From an uncultured Anaerolineae bacterium (GTDB taxonomy: Bacteria > Chloroflexota > Anaerolineae > Aggregatilineales > Phototrophicaceae): a stretch of 64,000 nucleotides of DNA. The stretch covers positions 372,001 to 436,000 of the forward strand of contig CALKJO010000002.1 in NCBI GenBank assembly GCA_937995825.1. The letters run 5' to 3'. Below are positions 1-9,000 of this stretch, one piece after another. Position 1 is the first letter of the stretch, and each line of letters opens with the position of its first letter. A program made the translations under genes and the position numbers. The notes beneath the pieces were generated by a model that saw only the letters and a list, made by a program, of their open reading frames with translations, searched no databases and had not been told where the DNA came from.

Positions 1-170
1 ATCAGGAGATGGTCTACCGGATTGTATCCGGGTTGGCGCGGCGCTGTCGCAAGCGCGTGTATATCGGCTTCAGCGAGATCGGCGAGCAGGGCATCGAGCA
101 GCGCGGCGCAGTGCTGACGGCGGTGCAGGGGATGCTGCGGCGGCTGTCCAGAGAGGCGGCGGGCGTATGA
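1..170 (+). CDS. C-terminal end of an unidentified protein (truncated at the window edge)
   Basis: An open frame enters from the left edge (first full codon at base 3) and ends at TGA 168-170. The visible 55 residues are basic and Arg-rich (for example GLARRCRKRVYIGFSE and MLRRLSREAAGV). I see no domain motif and do not recognise the family. The stop overlaps the ATG of the helicase gene as ATGA, so this gene is translationally coupled to a helicase-nuclease-RecJ operon and may belong to the same repair function. That role is inferred from position only. Confidence 0.6.
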   Translation, partial: QEMVYRIVSGLARRCRKRVYIGFSEIGEQGIEQRGAVLTAVQGMLRRLSREAAGV

Positions 171-2395
171 CGTTCAAGCCGCGCCCCGCGCAGCGGGAGG
201 TCTTGTCCTATACGGGCGGCTGGATGGGGGTTGCCGCCGTGCCTGGCAGCGGCAAGACCGCCACGCTGTCGTATCTGGCGGCGCGGCTGGTGGCGACGGT
301 CGAGCTGCGCGATGGACAGGAAATCCTGATCGTGACGCTGGTCAAGTCCGCTGTCGGCAATTTCGCGGCGGCGATGGCGCGCTATCTCAAAGAAGAGTTC
401 AACCTGCTGCCGGGCATCGGCTATCGCGTCCGCACGCTGCACAGTCTCGCCAATGACATCGTCCGCGAACGCCCCGGTCTGGTTGGGCTGGCGGACAATT
501 TCAACGTCCTGAGCGAGCGCGAAGCCGATGACCTGCTTCAGGATGCGGTCGAAACGTGGATCAAAGTCCACCCCGACGCGCCGAACGCCTGGCTGAAGGA
601 TGAGCAGTTCGATCACCGCAGCGCTCGGGGCGATGGCTGGCGCGATGCGGTCAAGAGCATGGCGAACACGTTCATCCGGCAGGCGAAAGACTACCAGCTC
701 AGCGCGGCGGAGACGCGGCGGCGGCTAGATCGCTTCGGCATGGCGCTGCCGCTGGCGGAGATATGCTTGAGCATTTACGAGCAGTATGAGCGCGGGCTGC
801 GCTATCGCGGCGCGGTCGATTTTCAGGACTTGATCCGGCTGGCGCTGCGCGTGCTTGACCTCGACTCGCACTATCTGGTCAGGCTTCAGGATCGCTGGGG
901 ATACATCCTGGAAGATGAAGCGCAGGACAGCAGCCTGCTTCAGGAGCAGATTCTGCGGCGGCTGGTCGGGGAGATGGGCAATTGGGTGCGCGTGGGCGAC
1001 CCAAATCAGGCGATCTTCGAGACCTTCACGACCGCCAACCCGAAGTATCTGCGCGCCTTCATGACCGAGCCGGGCGTGCAGGCGCGGACGCTGCCCAATT
1101 CCGGGCGCAGCACCAAGAGCATCATCGCGCTGGCGAACCGCCTGATCGCCTGGTCGCTGGAGCATCCGGTCGAGGCGGTGCGCGCGCGGATGCCGCTGGC
1201 GCCGCCCTATATCGAGCCAACGCCGCCCGACGATCCGCAGGGCAACCCGCCCGATCAGCCGGATAAAGTCATTTTGTGGGGCAAGAAGCTGACCGCCGAC
1301 GAAGAACGGGGCGCGATCATCGAGTCGCTCAAGCGCTGGCTGCCGGAAAATCAGGATAAGACGGTCGCTGTGCTGCTGCCGATCAACAGCGCAGGGGCGG
1401 CGATGGTCAAGGCGCTGCGCGAAGCCGGCATCCCGCACGTCGAAAATCTGCGCTCGACCAGCGGGGCGCGCGCGGTCGTCGGCGCGCTGGCGCTGCTGCT
1501 GGACTATCTCGATCACCCGCTGGATGCGGCGAGCCTGGCGCGGGTCTATGCCGTCTGGCGGCGCGATGCGCGCGGCGATGAGGACGTTGAGCGCGGCATC
1601 AGGCAGGTGAGCGATCTGCTGCGGATGATCCCGTATGTGGAAGATTTTCTCGCCCCGCGCACGTCGAACTGGCTGGAGGAAGCCGTCCCCTACAGCGATC
1701 AGCCGATCCTGCATGAGCATCTGGCGCAGTTTCGGGCGTGGGTGCGGCGCTGGTCGAGCGCGGTCGATCTGCCGATTGACCAGCTCATCCTGACGATGGC
1801 GGGCGATCTGTTCGTCCTGGAGACGGAGATCGCGACCGCGTATAATGCCGCGCTCCACCTGCGGCGGCTGGCGGAGTTCAACCCGCTCATGCGCCTGCCA
1901 GATTTCGCCAAAGAACTGCGCGACATCGCCGAGGGCAAGCGCAGCTTCAGCGGAATGGGCGATGATGACGACGCCTTTGACCCGGAGCGGCACAAGGGCG
2001 AAGTCACCGTCACGACCATGCACAAGGCAAAGGGGTTAGAGTGGGATCGAGTCTATCTGATGAGCGTCAGCAACTATGACTATCCGTCCGCCGACCCGTT
2101 CGACACGTTCATCGGGGAGAAGTGGTTCATCCGCGACAGCCTGAATCTGGACGCCGAGGCGTCCGCGCAGCTTGAGTCGCTGGTGAGCGGCGCGGCATAC
2201 GTCGAGAGGGTGGCGACGGAGAAGGCGCGCGTCGATTACGCGGCGGAGCGGCTGCGCTTACTGTATGTGGGTATTACCCGCGCCCGCAGCGAGCTGATCA
2301 TCACCTGGAACACCGGACGGCGCGGCGAACAGGTCGAGGCGCGCCCGCTGGCGGCGCTGCGCGGCTGGTGGGCGGAGCAGCGGGGGAACGCATGA
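167..2395 (+). CDS. UvrD/Rep-type superfamily 1 ATP-dependent DNA helicase
   Basis: A 742-residue SF1A helicase expected to unwind DNA 3'-5' with ATP. Visible motifs in order: Walker A PGSGKT (K30), motif II LEDEAQDSS (about residue 248), motif III GDPNQAIF with the Q and F expected of UvrD/Rep enzymes, motif V TMHKAKGLEWD and motif VI LLYVGITRAR near the C-terminus. It is close in size to Rep/UvrD/PcrA, without the extra nuclease domain of AddA or RecB. The start ATG overlaps the preceding stop, and the stop overlaps the nuclease start (ATGA). The next gene is a RecB-like nuclease, so the two probably act together in end processing, an AddAB-like function split over two polypeptides. The helicase assignment is firm; the partnership is inferred. 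Confidence 0.93.
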   Translation: MTFKPRPAQREVLSYTGGWMGVAAVPGSGKTATLSYLAARLVATVELRDGQEILIVTLVKSAVGNFAAAMARYLKEEFNLLPGIGYRVRTLHSLANDIVRERPGLVGLADNFNVLSEREADDLLQDAVETWIKVHPDAPNAWLKDEQFDHRSARGDGWRDAVKSMANTFIRQAKDYQLSAAETRRRLDRFGMALPLAEICLSIYEQYERGLRYRGAVDFQDLIRLALRVLDLDSHYLVRLQDRWGYILEDEAQDSSLLQEQILRRLVGEMGNWVRVGDPNQAIFETFTTANPKYLRAFMTEPGVQARTLPNSGRSTKSIIALANRLIAWSLEHPVEAVRARMPLAPPYIEPTPPDDPQGNPPDQPDKVILWGKKLTADEERGAIIESLKRWLPENQDKTVAVLLPINSAGAAMVKALREAGIPHVENLRSTSGARAVVGALALLLDYLDHPLDAASLARVYAVWRRDARGDEDVERGIRQVSDLLRMIPYVEDFLAPRTSNWLEEAVPYSDQPILHEHLAQFRAWVRRWSSAVDLPIDQLILTMAGDLFVLETEIATAYNAALHLRRLAEFNPLMRLPDFAKELRDIAEGKRSFSGMGDDDDAFDPERHKGEVTVTTMHKAKGLEWDRVYLMSVSNYDYPSADPFDTFIGEKWFIRDSLNLDAEASAQLESLVSGAAYVERVATEKARVDYAAERLRLLYVGITRARSELIITWNTGRRGEQVEARPLAALRGWWAEQRGNA

Positions 2396-3213
2396 CGCTG
2401 CCGGACGATTTCAGCTTCAGTCAGACCAGCCTGAGCGACTACGCCGACTGCCCGCGCCGCTTTGAACTCAAATATCTGCTTGAACAGCGCTATCCCGCGC
2501 CGATTGTGGCGGAGCAGCTCGAATTGGAGCACCGCATCGAGCAGGGCGCGCGCTTTCACCATCTGATCCATCAGCACCAGATCGGCATTCCGCCCGATCT
2601 GCTGACGCGCCATCTCGACGATGATGAGCTTTTGGCATGGTTCGCGCTCTATCTGCGCAGCGGGCTGGACGATCTGCCGCAGGTGCGCTATCCCGAAATC
2701 GCGCTGACCGTCCCGCTGGGCGATCATGCCCTGACCGCCAAATTTGACCTGATCGCGGTCGATCTGGGCGAGCGCGCCGTGATCGTGGACTGGAAAACGG
2801 GCGGGCGCGTCCCGCGCGCCGATGCGCTCGCAGGACGGATGCAGACCGTCGTCTACCGGTACGTGCTGGCGAAGGGCGGCGCGCATCTCAACGGCGGCGC
2901 GCCGATCCCGCCGGAGCGGATCGAGATGCGCTACTGGTACGCGCAGGGGGGCGAGTCGATCCGGCTGCCCTACAGTGCGGCTGAATACGCCCGCGATGAA
3001 GCCGAACTGCGGCGGCTCGCCGCTGAGATCGCTGCCCGCGCCGACTTCCCGCTGACCGAAGAGACGAGGCGCTGCGCCTTCTGCATCTACCGCGCCCTGT
3101 GTGACCGGGGCGATCGGGCGGGTTCGCTGGCGGAGTGGGACGGCGAAGGCGAGTCGGATGATTTGAGCGGCTTCACCCTGGACATCGAGCAGATCGCGGA
3201 GATTGCGTTTTGA
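2392..3213 (+). CDS. PD-(D/E)XK nuclease with Fe-S cluster (RecB/AddB C-terminal/Cas4-like)
   Basis: A 273-residue nuclease of the RecB-like PD-(D/E)XK superfamily. It opens with SQTSLSDYADCPRRFELKY, the usual N-terminal signature of AddB/RecB-like nuclease domains, carrying the first cysteine. The active site is visible as KFDLIAVD (D119) and VDWKTG (D133, K135), followed by a QTVVYRY helix with the QxxxY pattern. Three more cysteines lie near the C-terminus in CAFCIYRALC, completing a four-Cys Fe-S site as in AddB and Cas4. I start it at ATG 2392, which overlaps the helicase stop, rather than at an in-frame codon 24 bases upstream inside that gene. There is no CRISPR array or cas gene nearby, so a repair role with the helicase and RecJ is likelier than a Cas4 role. 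Confidence 0.88.
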   Translation: MTLPDDFSFSQTSLSDYADCPRRFELKYLLEQRYPAPIVAEQLELEHRIEQGARFHHLIHQHQIGIPPDLLTRHLDDDELLAWFALYLRSGLDDLPQVRYPEIALTVPLGDHALTAKFDLIAVDLGERAVIVDWKTGGRVPRADALAGRMQTVVYRYVLAKGGAHLNGGAPIPPERIEMRYWYAQGGESIRLPYSAAEYARDEAELRRLAAEIAARADFPLTEETRRCAFCIYRALCDRGDRAGSLAEWDGEGESDDLSGFTLDIEQIAEIAF

Positions 3214-5477
3214 GAGTCTGGCGCGATCCCGTCCCGATTCAGGTCTCGGATGCGCTGGCGGCGGCGGTCGGCGGACACCCGCTGATCGCGGCGCGGCTGG
3301 CGCGGCGCGGAGTCAATACCCCGGAGGCGGCGCGCCGCTTCTTATCGGCGTCCGCGTATGTCCCTGCGCCGCCGGAAGCCCTGCCCGACATGGATCGGGC
3401 GGCGTGGCGCGTCCGCGAGGCGATCCGGCGCGGCGAGCGCATCCTCGTGTGGGGCGATTTCGACGTGGACGGGCAGACTTCGACCGCGCTGCTGATCGAG
3501 GCGCTGCGCAATCTGGGCGCAAACGTCACGTTTCACATCCCGAACCGCTTCACCGAAGGCCACGGCATCGCGCTGGACATGCTCAAACGTAAGCTTGACG
3601 GCGTCGGGCTGCTGCTGACGTGCGACACGGGCATCAGCGCGCATGAATCGGTGGCGTTTGCGCAGCGCCGCGGCGTCGATGTCGTGATCACCGATCACCA
3701 TGCGCTGCCGGAGAACCTGCCGGAGGCGTTCGCCGTCGTCAACCCGATGCGCCTGCCGCATGGTCACCCGCTGCGCGAGCTGCCCGGCGTCGGCACGGCG
3801 TATCAGCTCGTCCGCGCCTTGTATGGGGCGGCTTCATCCGATCATCTGCTCGATCTGGTGGCGGTCGGCATCGTCGCCGACGTGATGGTGCTGGTGGACG
3901 ACACACGCTACTGGCTTCAGCGCGGGCTGGATGCCCTGCGCAGCCGTCCGCGCCCTGGATTCGCCGCGATCATGGAGCGCGCCGGGATCGCGCCCGCCGA
4001 CCTAACCGAGACGGACATCGGCTTTGCGCTCGCCCCACGTCTGAACGCGCTCGGACGGCTGGCGGACGCCTCGCCCGCCGTCGCGCTGCTCACCACGTCG
4101 AATCGGGCGGTGATCGCCGAGCGCGTCAATGAGTTAGAGGGGCTGAATCAGAAGCGGCGCTTCCTGACGACGCAGGTCTACGAGGCGGCGCGCCGACAGA
4201 TCGAAGAGGACGAGTCGCTGCTGAAATATGCGGCGCTGGTGGTGGTGGGCGAGGACTGGCATACGGGCGTGGTCGGCATCGTCGCCAGCCGACTAGCGGA
4301 AGATTACGGCTGCCCGGTCGTGGTGCTGTCCGAGCATGACGGCATCGTCAGCGGATCGGCGCGCTCGGTCGCCGGATGCAGTATCATCGAGGCGATTCGG
4401 GCGCAGGCGCAGCTGCTGTCCGGCTTCGGCGGGCATGACATGGCGGCAGGGCTGAGTCTGCCGCCGGAGAACGTATTCGCGTTCCGGCGCGGGCTGTCGG
4501 CGGCGGTGCGCGCCCAGATCGGCGCGGAGGCGATCACGCCCGAACTCGCCATCGACGGCTATGTGACGCTGAGCGAGATCGATCTCGCCTTCGCCGACGA
4601 CATCGGGCGGCTCGCGCCCTTTGGAAACGGCAATCCGGCGCTGACGCTGGTCACGCGCGATCTGCGCCTTGCCAGCACGCGCACCCTCGGCAGCCGGGGC
4701 GATCACCTCGAACTGCGTGTCGAGGACGAGTCGGGGACGGCGCGGCGCGTCTTGTGGTGGTTTGGCGACCGCGACGCCCTGCCGGAGGGCAAATTCGACC
4801 TGGCGTACACCGTCCGCCCGAATGTCTTTCGCGGCGAGCGCGACGCGATGATCGAATGGCTGGACGCGCGCCCGTCGGCATCCGCGCCCGCTGTCATTGA
4901 AGCGCCAGCCCGCCGCCGCACCGTCGATCTGCGCGCTGACCCCCACCCGACCGCCGCGCTCGAACGGCTGAGCGCGTCCGAAGCCGATCTGCTCATCTGG
5001 CGCGAGGGCGTCAGCGGGATTGCCGGCGTCCACCGCCATCAACTGCGCGCGGCGGCGGCGCTGGCGGTCTGGACGATCCCGCCCGATCCGCTGGTCTGGA
5101 CGGCGGCGCTCAAAGTCGTCCAGCCGGAGACGATCTATCTGTTCGGTCAGCGCCCGGCTTATGACTCGGCGCAGGCGCTCGTGACTCAGCTTGCGGGGCT
5201 GGTCAAATACGCGCTGGCGCACAAAGACGGCGTGATCGCCGTCAGCGAGCTTGCCGCCCTCACCAACCATCGCAGCGCCACCATCCGCGCCGCGCTTCAA
5301 TGGCTCGAACGGCGCTCCACGCTGGCGTTCGAGGCGCTCAGCGATGACATCCTGCGCGCCCGCTCTGAGCCGGAAGCGCGCTCGTCCGACGCGGCGGAGA
5401 TCGAAAGCCGCCTGACGCGCCTGCTGGCGGAGACCGCCGCTTACCGCCGTTTCTGGCTGAATACGCCATCCGTATAA
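3210..5477 (+). CDS. recJ: Single-stranded-DNA-specific exonuclease RecJ
   Basis: A 755-residue DHH-family 5'-3' exonuclease. Visible catalytic motifs: GDFDVDGQTS (D85, D87), CDTGIS, VITDHHALP (D162-H163-H164), RLNALGR, and the DHHA1 signature GGHDMAAG near residue 410. An OB-like segment follows. It is longer than the about 570 residues of E. coli RecJ: roughly 200 C-terminal residues beyond the core, including RRTVDLRADP, resemble the extended C-termini seen in other RecJ lineages and may bind partners. The start is TTG at 3210, overlapping the nuclease stop as TTGA. As third gene of the operon it fits resection during recombinational repair. Confidence 0.93.
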   Translation: MRVWRDPVPIQVSDALAAAVGGHPLIAARLARRGVNTPEAARRFLSASAYVPAPPEALPDMDRAAWRVREAIRRGERILVWGDFDVDGQTSTALLIEALRNLGANVTFHIPNRFTEGHGIALDMLKRKLDGVGLLLTCDTGISAHESVAFAQRRGVDVVITDHHALPENLPEAFAVVNPMRLPHGHPLRELPGVGTAYQLVRALYGAASSDHLLDLVAVGIVADVMVLVDDTRYWLQRGLDALRSRPRPGFAAIMERAGIAPADLTETDIGFALAPRLNALGRLADASPAVALLTTSNRAVIAERVNELEGLNQKRRFLTTQVYEAARRQIEEDESLLKYAALVVVGEDWHTGVVGIVASRLAEDYGCPVVVLSEHDGIVSGSARSVAGCSIIEAIRAQAQLLSGFGGHDMAAGLSLPPENVFAFRRGLSAAVRAQIGAEAITPELAIDGYVTLSEIDLAFADDIGRLAPFGNGNPALTLVTRDLRLASTRTLGSRGDHLELRVEDESGTARRVLWWFGDRDALPEGKFDLAYTVRPNVFRGERDAMIEWLDARPSASAPAVIEAPARRRTVDLRADPHPTAALERLSASEADLLIWREGVSGIAGVHRHQLRAAAALAVWTIPPDPLVWTAALKVVQPETIYLFGQRPAYDSAQALVTQLAGLVKYALAHKDGVIAVSELAALTNHRSATIRAALQWLERRSTLAFEALSDDILRARSEPEARSSDAAEIESRLTRLLAETAAYRRFWLNTPSV

Positions 5478-5505
5478 AAAAAGGAATGAGGAGCATTGAC
5501 ACGCT

Positions 5506-6618
5506 GTGGCCCAACCGAACCGCACTCGATGGATCAGGCTCGCCTTGTTTGTAGTCGCGCTGCTCGCGGCGGGATTCATCCTCCGCGAGCCGGCGCTCTG
5601 TTTTGTCTATCTGCGGAGGCTGCCCGATGAAGTCCTGCTCTATTCGTCGGTCGAGGGCATCCGCATCATGCACCTGGATGGGACGGGGCGCTGCCTGATC
5701 GCGGGCGGGCAGTTCCGCAAGCCGAGCGGCTCGCCGGACGGTCAGCGCGTCGCCTTATTCGACTACGCCGCCCGCGATGGGCGGCTGCTGATCGTCAGCG
5801 CTGATGGCACAGGGCTGACGGCGATCAGCCCACCGGGGATGTCCGTCCCCGTCCGCGAGAGCGCGCCGCCGTCCTGGTCGCCGGACAGCGAGCGGCTGGT
5901 CTTCTATGCCTCGCCGCGCTTCGGCGAGCCGTCGCAGCTCTATATCTGGTCAGCCGAGGAGGGCGTCCAGCCGATCCCGAACACCGAGGGCGCCTCGATG
6001 CCGTTCTGGTCGCCGGACGGTGAACGGCTGATGTTCATGGTCGTCACCGCGCCGACGCTGGACGTGATCGAACGCACCTTTTCGCTCTTCGCCATCCGCC
6101 CCGATGGGAGCGAGCGCGTTCTGCTGGCGGATGATGTGACCGATCGCTTTCTCGTCCCGCCCGCTTTTTGGACGCCCGATGGGCAGATCGCCTATCTGAA
6201 CAACGCTCAGCCGAGCGACCTGATCATCATCGATCCGATCACCGCCGAACGGCGCGGGCGGATCGACTTCGAGCGCTTCTGGGTCACCAAGATCATCTGG
6301 TCGCCGGATGGCGGGCGGATCGCGGCGCTTGCCGGCGATTACACCATCCGCACGAGCGTGGGCGCGGACATGGTGCTGATCACCCTCGCCGCAGACGCCG
6401 AGTCGGAGGCGGATTTCCGCGAAGTGCGGCGCGCCAACCTCGACTACCTCAGCGATCTGGGCTGGTCTGCCGATGGAACGAGCCTGTTTTATCAGGATGT
6501 CGAATTCCTGATCTACCGGCTGCCCGCGCGCGGCGGCGCATCCGTCCAGCTCGCTCAAGGCGCGGAGTTTGCGCTCTGGAACAGAACGCATAAAATGGGG
6601 ATCGCGCCTCTACGCTGA
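5506..6618 (+). CDS. Membrane-anchored WD40-like/TolB-type beta-propeller, tandem paralog 1
   Basis: A 370-residue protein with an N-terminal membrane segment (about residues 9-26, then LREPALCFVYLRRLPDE) and an extracytoplasmic propeller built of repeats of the type SWSPDSERLVF, FWSPDGERLMF and IWSPDGGRIAA, as in PD40/TolB domains. The start is GTG 5506, downstream of a GAGGAG-like site; it gives the same N-terminal pattern as the two following paralogs. Its function is unknown; such propellers usually mediate protein-protein contacts at the membrane. The Cys in the ACFV/TCFV segment is kept in all three copies and may be lipidated or structural, though it does not form a standard lipobox. 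Confidence 0.82.
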   Translation: MAQPNRTRWIRLALFVVALLAAGFILREPALCFVYLRRLPDEVLLYSSVEGIRIMHLDGTGRCLIAGGQFRKPSGSPDGQRVALFDYAARDGRLLIVSADGTGLTAISPPGMSVPVRESAPPSWSPDSERLVFYASPRFGEPSQLYIWSAEEGVQPIPNTEGASMPFWSPDGERLMFMVVTAPTLDVIERTFSLFAIRPDGSERVLLADDVTDRFLVPPAFWTPDGQIAYLNNAQPSDLIIIDPITAERRGRIDFERFWVTKIIWSPDGGRIAALAGDYTIRTSVGADMVLITLAADAESEADFREVRRANLDYLSDLGWSADGTSLFYQDVEFLIYRLPARGGASVQLAQGAEFALWNRTHKMGIAPLR

Positions 6619-6673
6619 TCGTCCAAGCCGCGCTCTAAACGACCGTATAAACAAAGTGCAGGGAGTGTGTAGT

Positions 6674-7810
6674 GTGTCTACGACTGGACAGACCCTCAGG
6701 CGCTGGCTCATCCGCGCCTCGATCCTGGCGGCGCTGGCGGCGGGCTTTGTTGTCCTGCGCGAGCCGGTGGCTTGTTTTGTCTTCATGCGCAGCCTCCCCG
6801 ACGACGCTATTGTTTACGTCCGCGGCGGCAGCATCCGCATCATGAGCCTGGACGGCGCGGGGCGCTGTCCGCTCGTCAGCCGGAGCGAAGGGCAGCGCCT
6901 TTACATGCTGAGCAATTCGCCGGATGGACAGCGCTTCGCCTTCATCGTCGAGGATGAACGCGAAAACAGCGCGTGGATCGAGATCGCCAGCGCCGACGGC
7001 TCCGGACGCACGCGCATCACCCCGCCCACGATCCAAGAGCTTCCCTTTCCCGGGACTGTCTGGTATTCAAGCAGCATAGACACCGCTCTGTCGTGGTCGC
7101 CGGACAGCGAGCGGCTGGTGTTCGCCGCTGGGCGTTTTGCGAACAGTCAGCTCTATGTCTGGTCGAGCGCGCAGGGCGTGCAGCCCATCCCGAACAGCGA
7201 CGGCGCGTTGTTTGGCTTCTGGTCGCTCGATGGCGACAACCTGCTGTTCATCACTGACCCGCTGCAAACACAACGCGATGAGATGCGCGCTTTTGCGCTG
7301 GAGCGCATCCGCATCGACGGCAGCGAACGCCGTGTGCTGGTGGATGATGTCCGCTATGACCTAACAGCGATCCAAGCGCTCCCTGATGGGAGTATCGCTT
7401 ACCTCAGCATGCGGAATGAGGTGATCGCCGTTGACCCGCAGACGGGCGAGCAGCGGGCGCAGATCGCATTTGATCGCTATTACGCCCTGAGTTTCGTACT
7501 GTCACCGGACGGCGCGCAGTTCGCCATCAGCGCATGGGACGCCCGACATCAACGCCCGACCAGCCTCGACAGCAGCGATGAGGTGATCCTCCTGATCGAC
7601 CGAGGCGCAGCGTCGGAAGCTGATGCCCGCGTCCTGCGCCGCGATGCGAACAATATCCCCAGTTCCGAAGTGTTCGGTTGGTCGCCGGATGGCGCGAACG
7701 TGTATTACCTAAAAGGCACTCTCTCTCGGCGGCTGACGCTGGCGAGCGGCGAAGAACTGACGCTGGACGACGGCATCGATTTCAGGTTCTGGCGGCGCGG
7801 CGGGCGCTGA
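6674..7810 (+). CDS. Membrane-anchored WD40-like/TolB-type beta-propeller, tandem paralog 2
   Basis: A 378-residue paralog of its two neighbours. The N-terminus (LRRWLIRASILAALAAGF, then LREPVACFVFMRSLPDD) matches paralog 3 nearly residue for residue, and the propeller repeats include SWSPDSERLVF, FWSLDGDNLLF and GWSPDGANVYY. I chose GTG 6674 because CAGGGA lies about nine bases upstream and because it reproduces the MxxxxxLRRW start of the other copies; the frame is open further upstream to 6569. One repeat has WSLDG instead of WSPDG. The product is an exported single-pass protein of unknown function. Confidence 0.8.
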   Translation: MSTTGQTLRRWLIRASILAALAAGFVVLREPVACFVFMRSLPDDAIVYVRGGSIRIMSLDGAGRCPLVSRSEGQRLYMLSNSPDGQRFAFIVEDERENSAWIEIASADGSGRTRITPPTIQELPFPGTVWYSSSIDTALSWSPDSERLVFAAGRFANSQLYVWSSAQGVQPIPNSDGALFGFWSLDGDNLLFITDPLQTQRDEMRAFALERIRIDGSERRVLVDDVRYDLTAIQALPDGSIAYLSMRNEVIAVDPQTGEQRAQIAFDRYYALSFVLSPDGAQFAISAWDARHQRPTSLDSSDEVILLIDRGAASEADARVLRRDANNIPSSEVFGWSPDGANVYYLKGTLSRRLTLASGEELTLDDGIDFRFWRRGGR

Positions 7811-7854
7811 GCGCGCTGCCATATGGACAATGAGTTCGAAAGGCACTTCTCCCG

Positions 7855-8976
7855 ATGAACAGACCCAATCTGCGGCGCTGGATCGTCCGCGCCCTGATCC
7901 TGGCGGCACTGGTGGGGGCGGGGTTCGTCCTCCGCGAGCCGGTGACTTGTTTTGTCTTCATGCGCAGCCTCCCCGACGAGGTCATCCTTTACCGCGCGAG
8001 CGACGGCGTCCGCATCATGAGCCTGGACGGCGCGGGGCGCTGCCCAATTGCCATCGGCGAGTCATTCCATACCCCGGCTGGCTCGCCGGACGGCAGACAT
8101 ATCGTCTTCTTCGATGACGGCGGTGATGGGGCTGACCTGCGCGGTCAGCTCATCGTCATGGACATGCAGACCGGCGCACAGACGCCGATCAGCGCGCCCG
8201 ATCTCGGCTTCGACTGGCTGCGGCTCGTGCCGCCAGCCTGGTCACCGGATGGGGAGCGCTTGGTCTTCTCCGGCGTCTCGATCCAGAGCGGCACGTTTTC
8301 GCTCTACACATGGTCGCGCGCAGACGGCGTCCGCCCCATCCCCAACACCGAGGGCGCGCTCAAGCCGCTCTGGTCGCCGGACGGCGCGCGCATCAGCTTT
8401 ATCACGCTGGCAGAGCGGACACGGGACATGCGGACATGGCAGCTTCACACCATCCGCCCGGATGGGAGCAGCCGCCGCACCTTAGCCGACGATCTGCTCG
8501 ACGCGCTCGCCAAGATCTTCACAGAAGACCTCACCACGCTCACGCCGGTCTTCTGGCTGCCCGATGGCGGCATCGCATACGTCAGCCGCACAGCGGAGCT
8601 CGTCCTGCTCGACGCCGACACGGGCGAGCGGCAGCGGGAGAGCATCCTCGAACGCGCCTCGTTCAGTTATGCGCTGTCACCGGATGGGGCGCAGCTCGCC
8701 ATGCTCGAATTCGCCACCGATGTGCAGGAGGACGCCGCCGCATTAGAATACATTGTGACCGTGCTGGACATCGGCGCGCAGTCCGATGCGGAGGTGCGCG
8801 AGGTGCTGCGCACAACCGATGTTTACCTGTTCGGCAGCTTGATCGGCTGGACGCCCGATGGGGCGAATCTGCTCTATCTGGGGGATGAGCGGCGCATTCA
8901 GCGGCTGCCGGTGGACGGCGGCGCGCCTGCGGCGCTGGATACCGGCACATATTTCACCGCTTGGCGGCGCAGATAA
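7855..8976 (+). CDS. Membrane-anchored WD40-like/TolB-type beta-propeller, tandem paralog 3
   Basis: A 373-residue protein starting MNRPNLRRWIVRAL at ATG 7855. It has one N-terminal membrane helix, the conserved LREPVTCFVFMRSLPDE block and PD40-type repeats (AWSPDGERLVF, LWSPDGARISF, GWTPDGANLLY). It is closest to paralog 2 in the anchor and to both in repeat order, so the three arose by local duplication. The gene lies 44 bases after paralog 2 and 24 bases before the serine hydrolase, all in one direction, which suggests co-transcription. Ligand or partner unknown. Confidence 0.82.
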   Translation: MNRPNLRRWIVRALILAALVGAGFVLREPVTCFVFMRSLPDEVILYRASDGVRIMSLDGAGRCPIAIGESFHTPAGSPDGRHIVFFDDGGDGADLRGQLIVMDMQTGAQTPISAPDLGFDWLRLVPPAWSPDGERLVFSGVSIQSGTFSLYTWSRADGVRPIPNTEGALKPLWSPDGARISFITLAERTRDMRTWQLHTIRPDGSSRRTLADDLLDALAKIFTEDLTTLTPVFWLPDGGIAYVSRTAELVLLDADTGERQRESILERASFSYALSPDGAQLAMLEFATDVQEDAAALEYIVTVLDIGAQSDAEVREVLRTTDVYLFGSLIGWTPDGANLLYLGDERRIQRLPVDGGAPAALDTGTYFTAWRRR

Positions 8977-9000
8977 CAACAAGACATTAAGGATGCAGCC

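Noticed and set aside
1841-1846. TATAAT inside the helicase gene
   Set aside because: It lies in the middle of a conserved coding region with no downstream start in the right place.
725-2023. Long minus-strand frame opposite the helicase
   Set aside because: Such long antisense frames are common in GC-rich genes. Its translation is Arg/Gln/His-rich without motifs, while the plus strand has every helicase motif. The same reasoning removes the other long antisense frames, for example 4293-5579, 14633-15778 and 56874-58505.
2392-3213. Cas4
   Set aside because: The fold and Fe-S cysteines are compatible, but the operon contains a UvrD-type helicase and RecJ and there is no CRISPR-Cas gene in the window.
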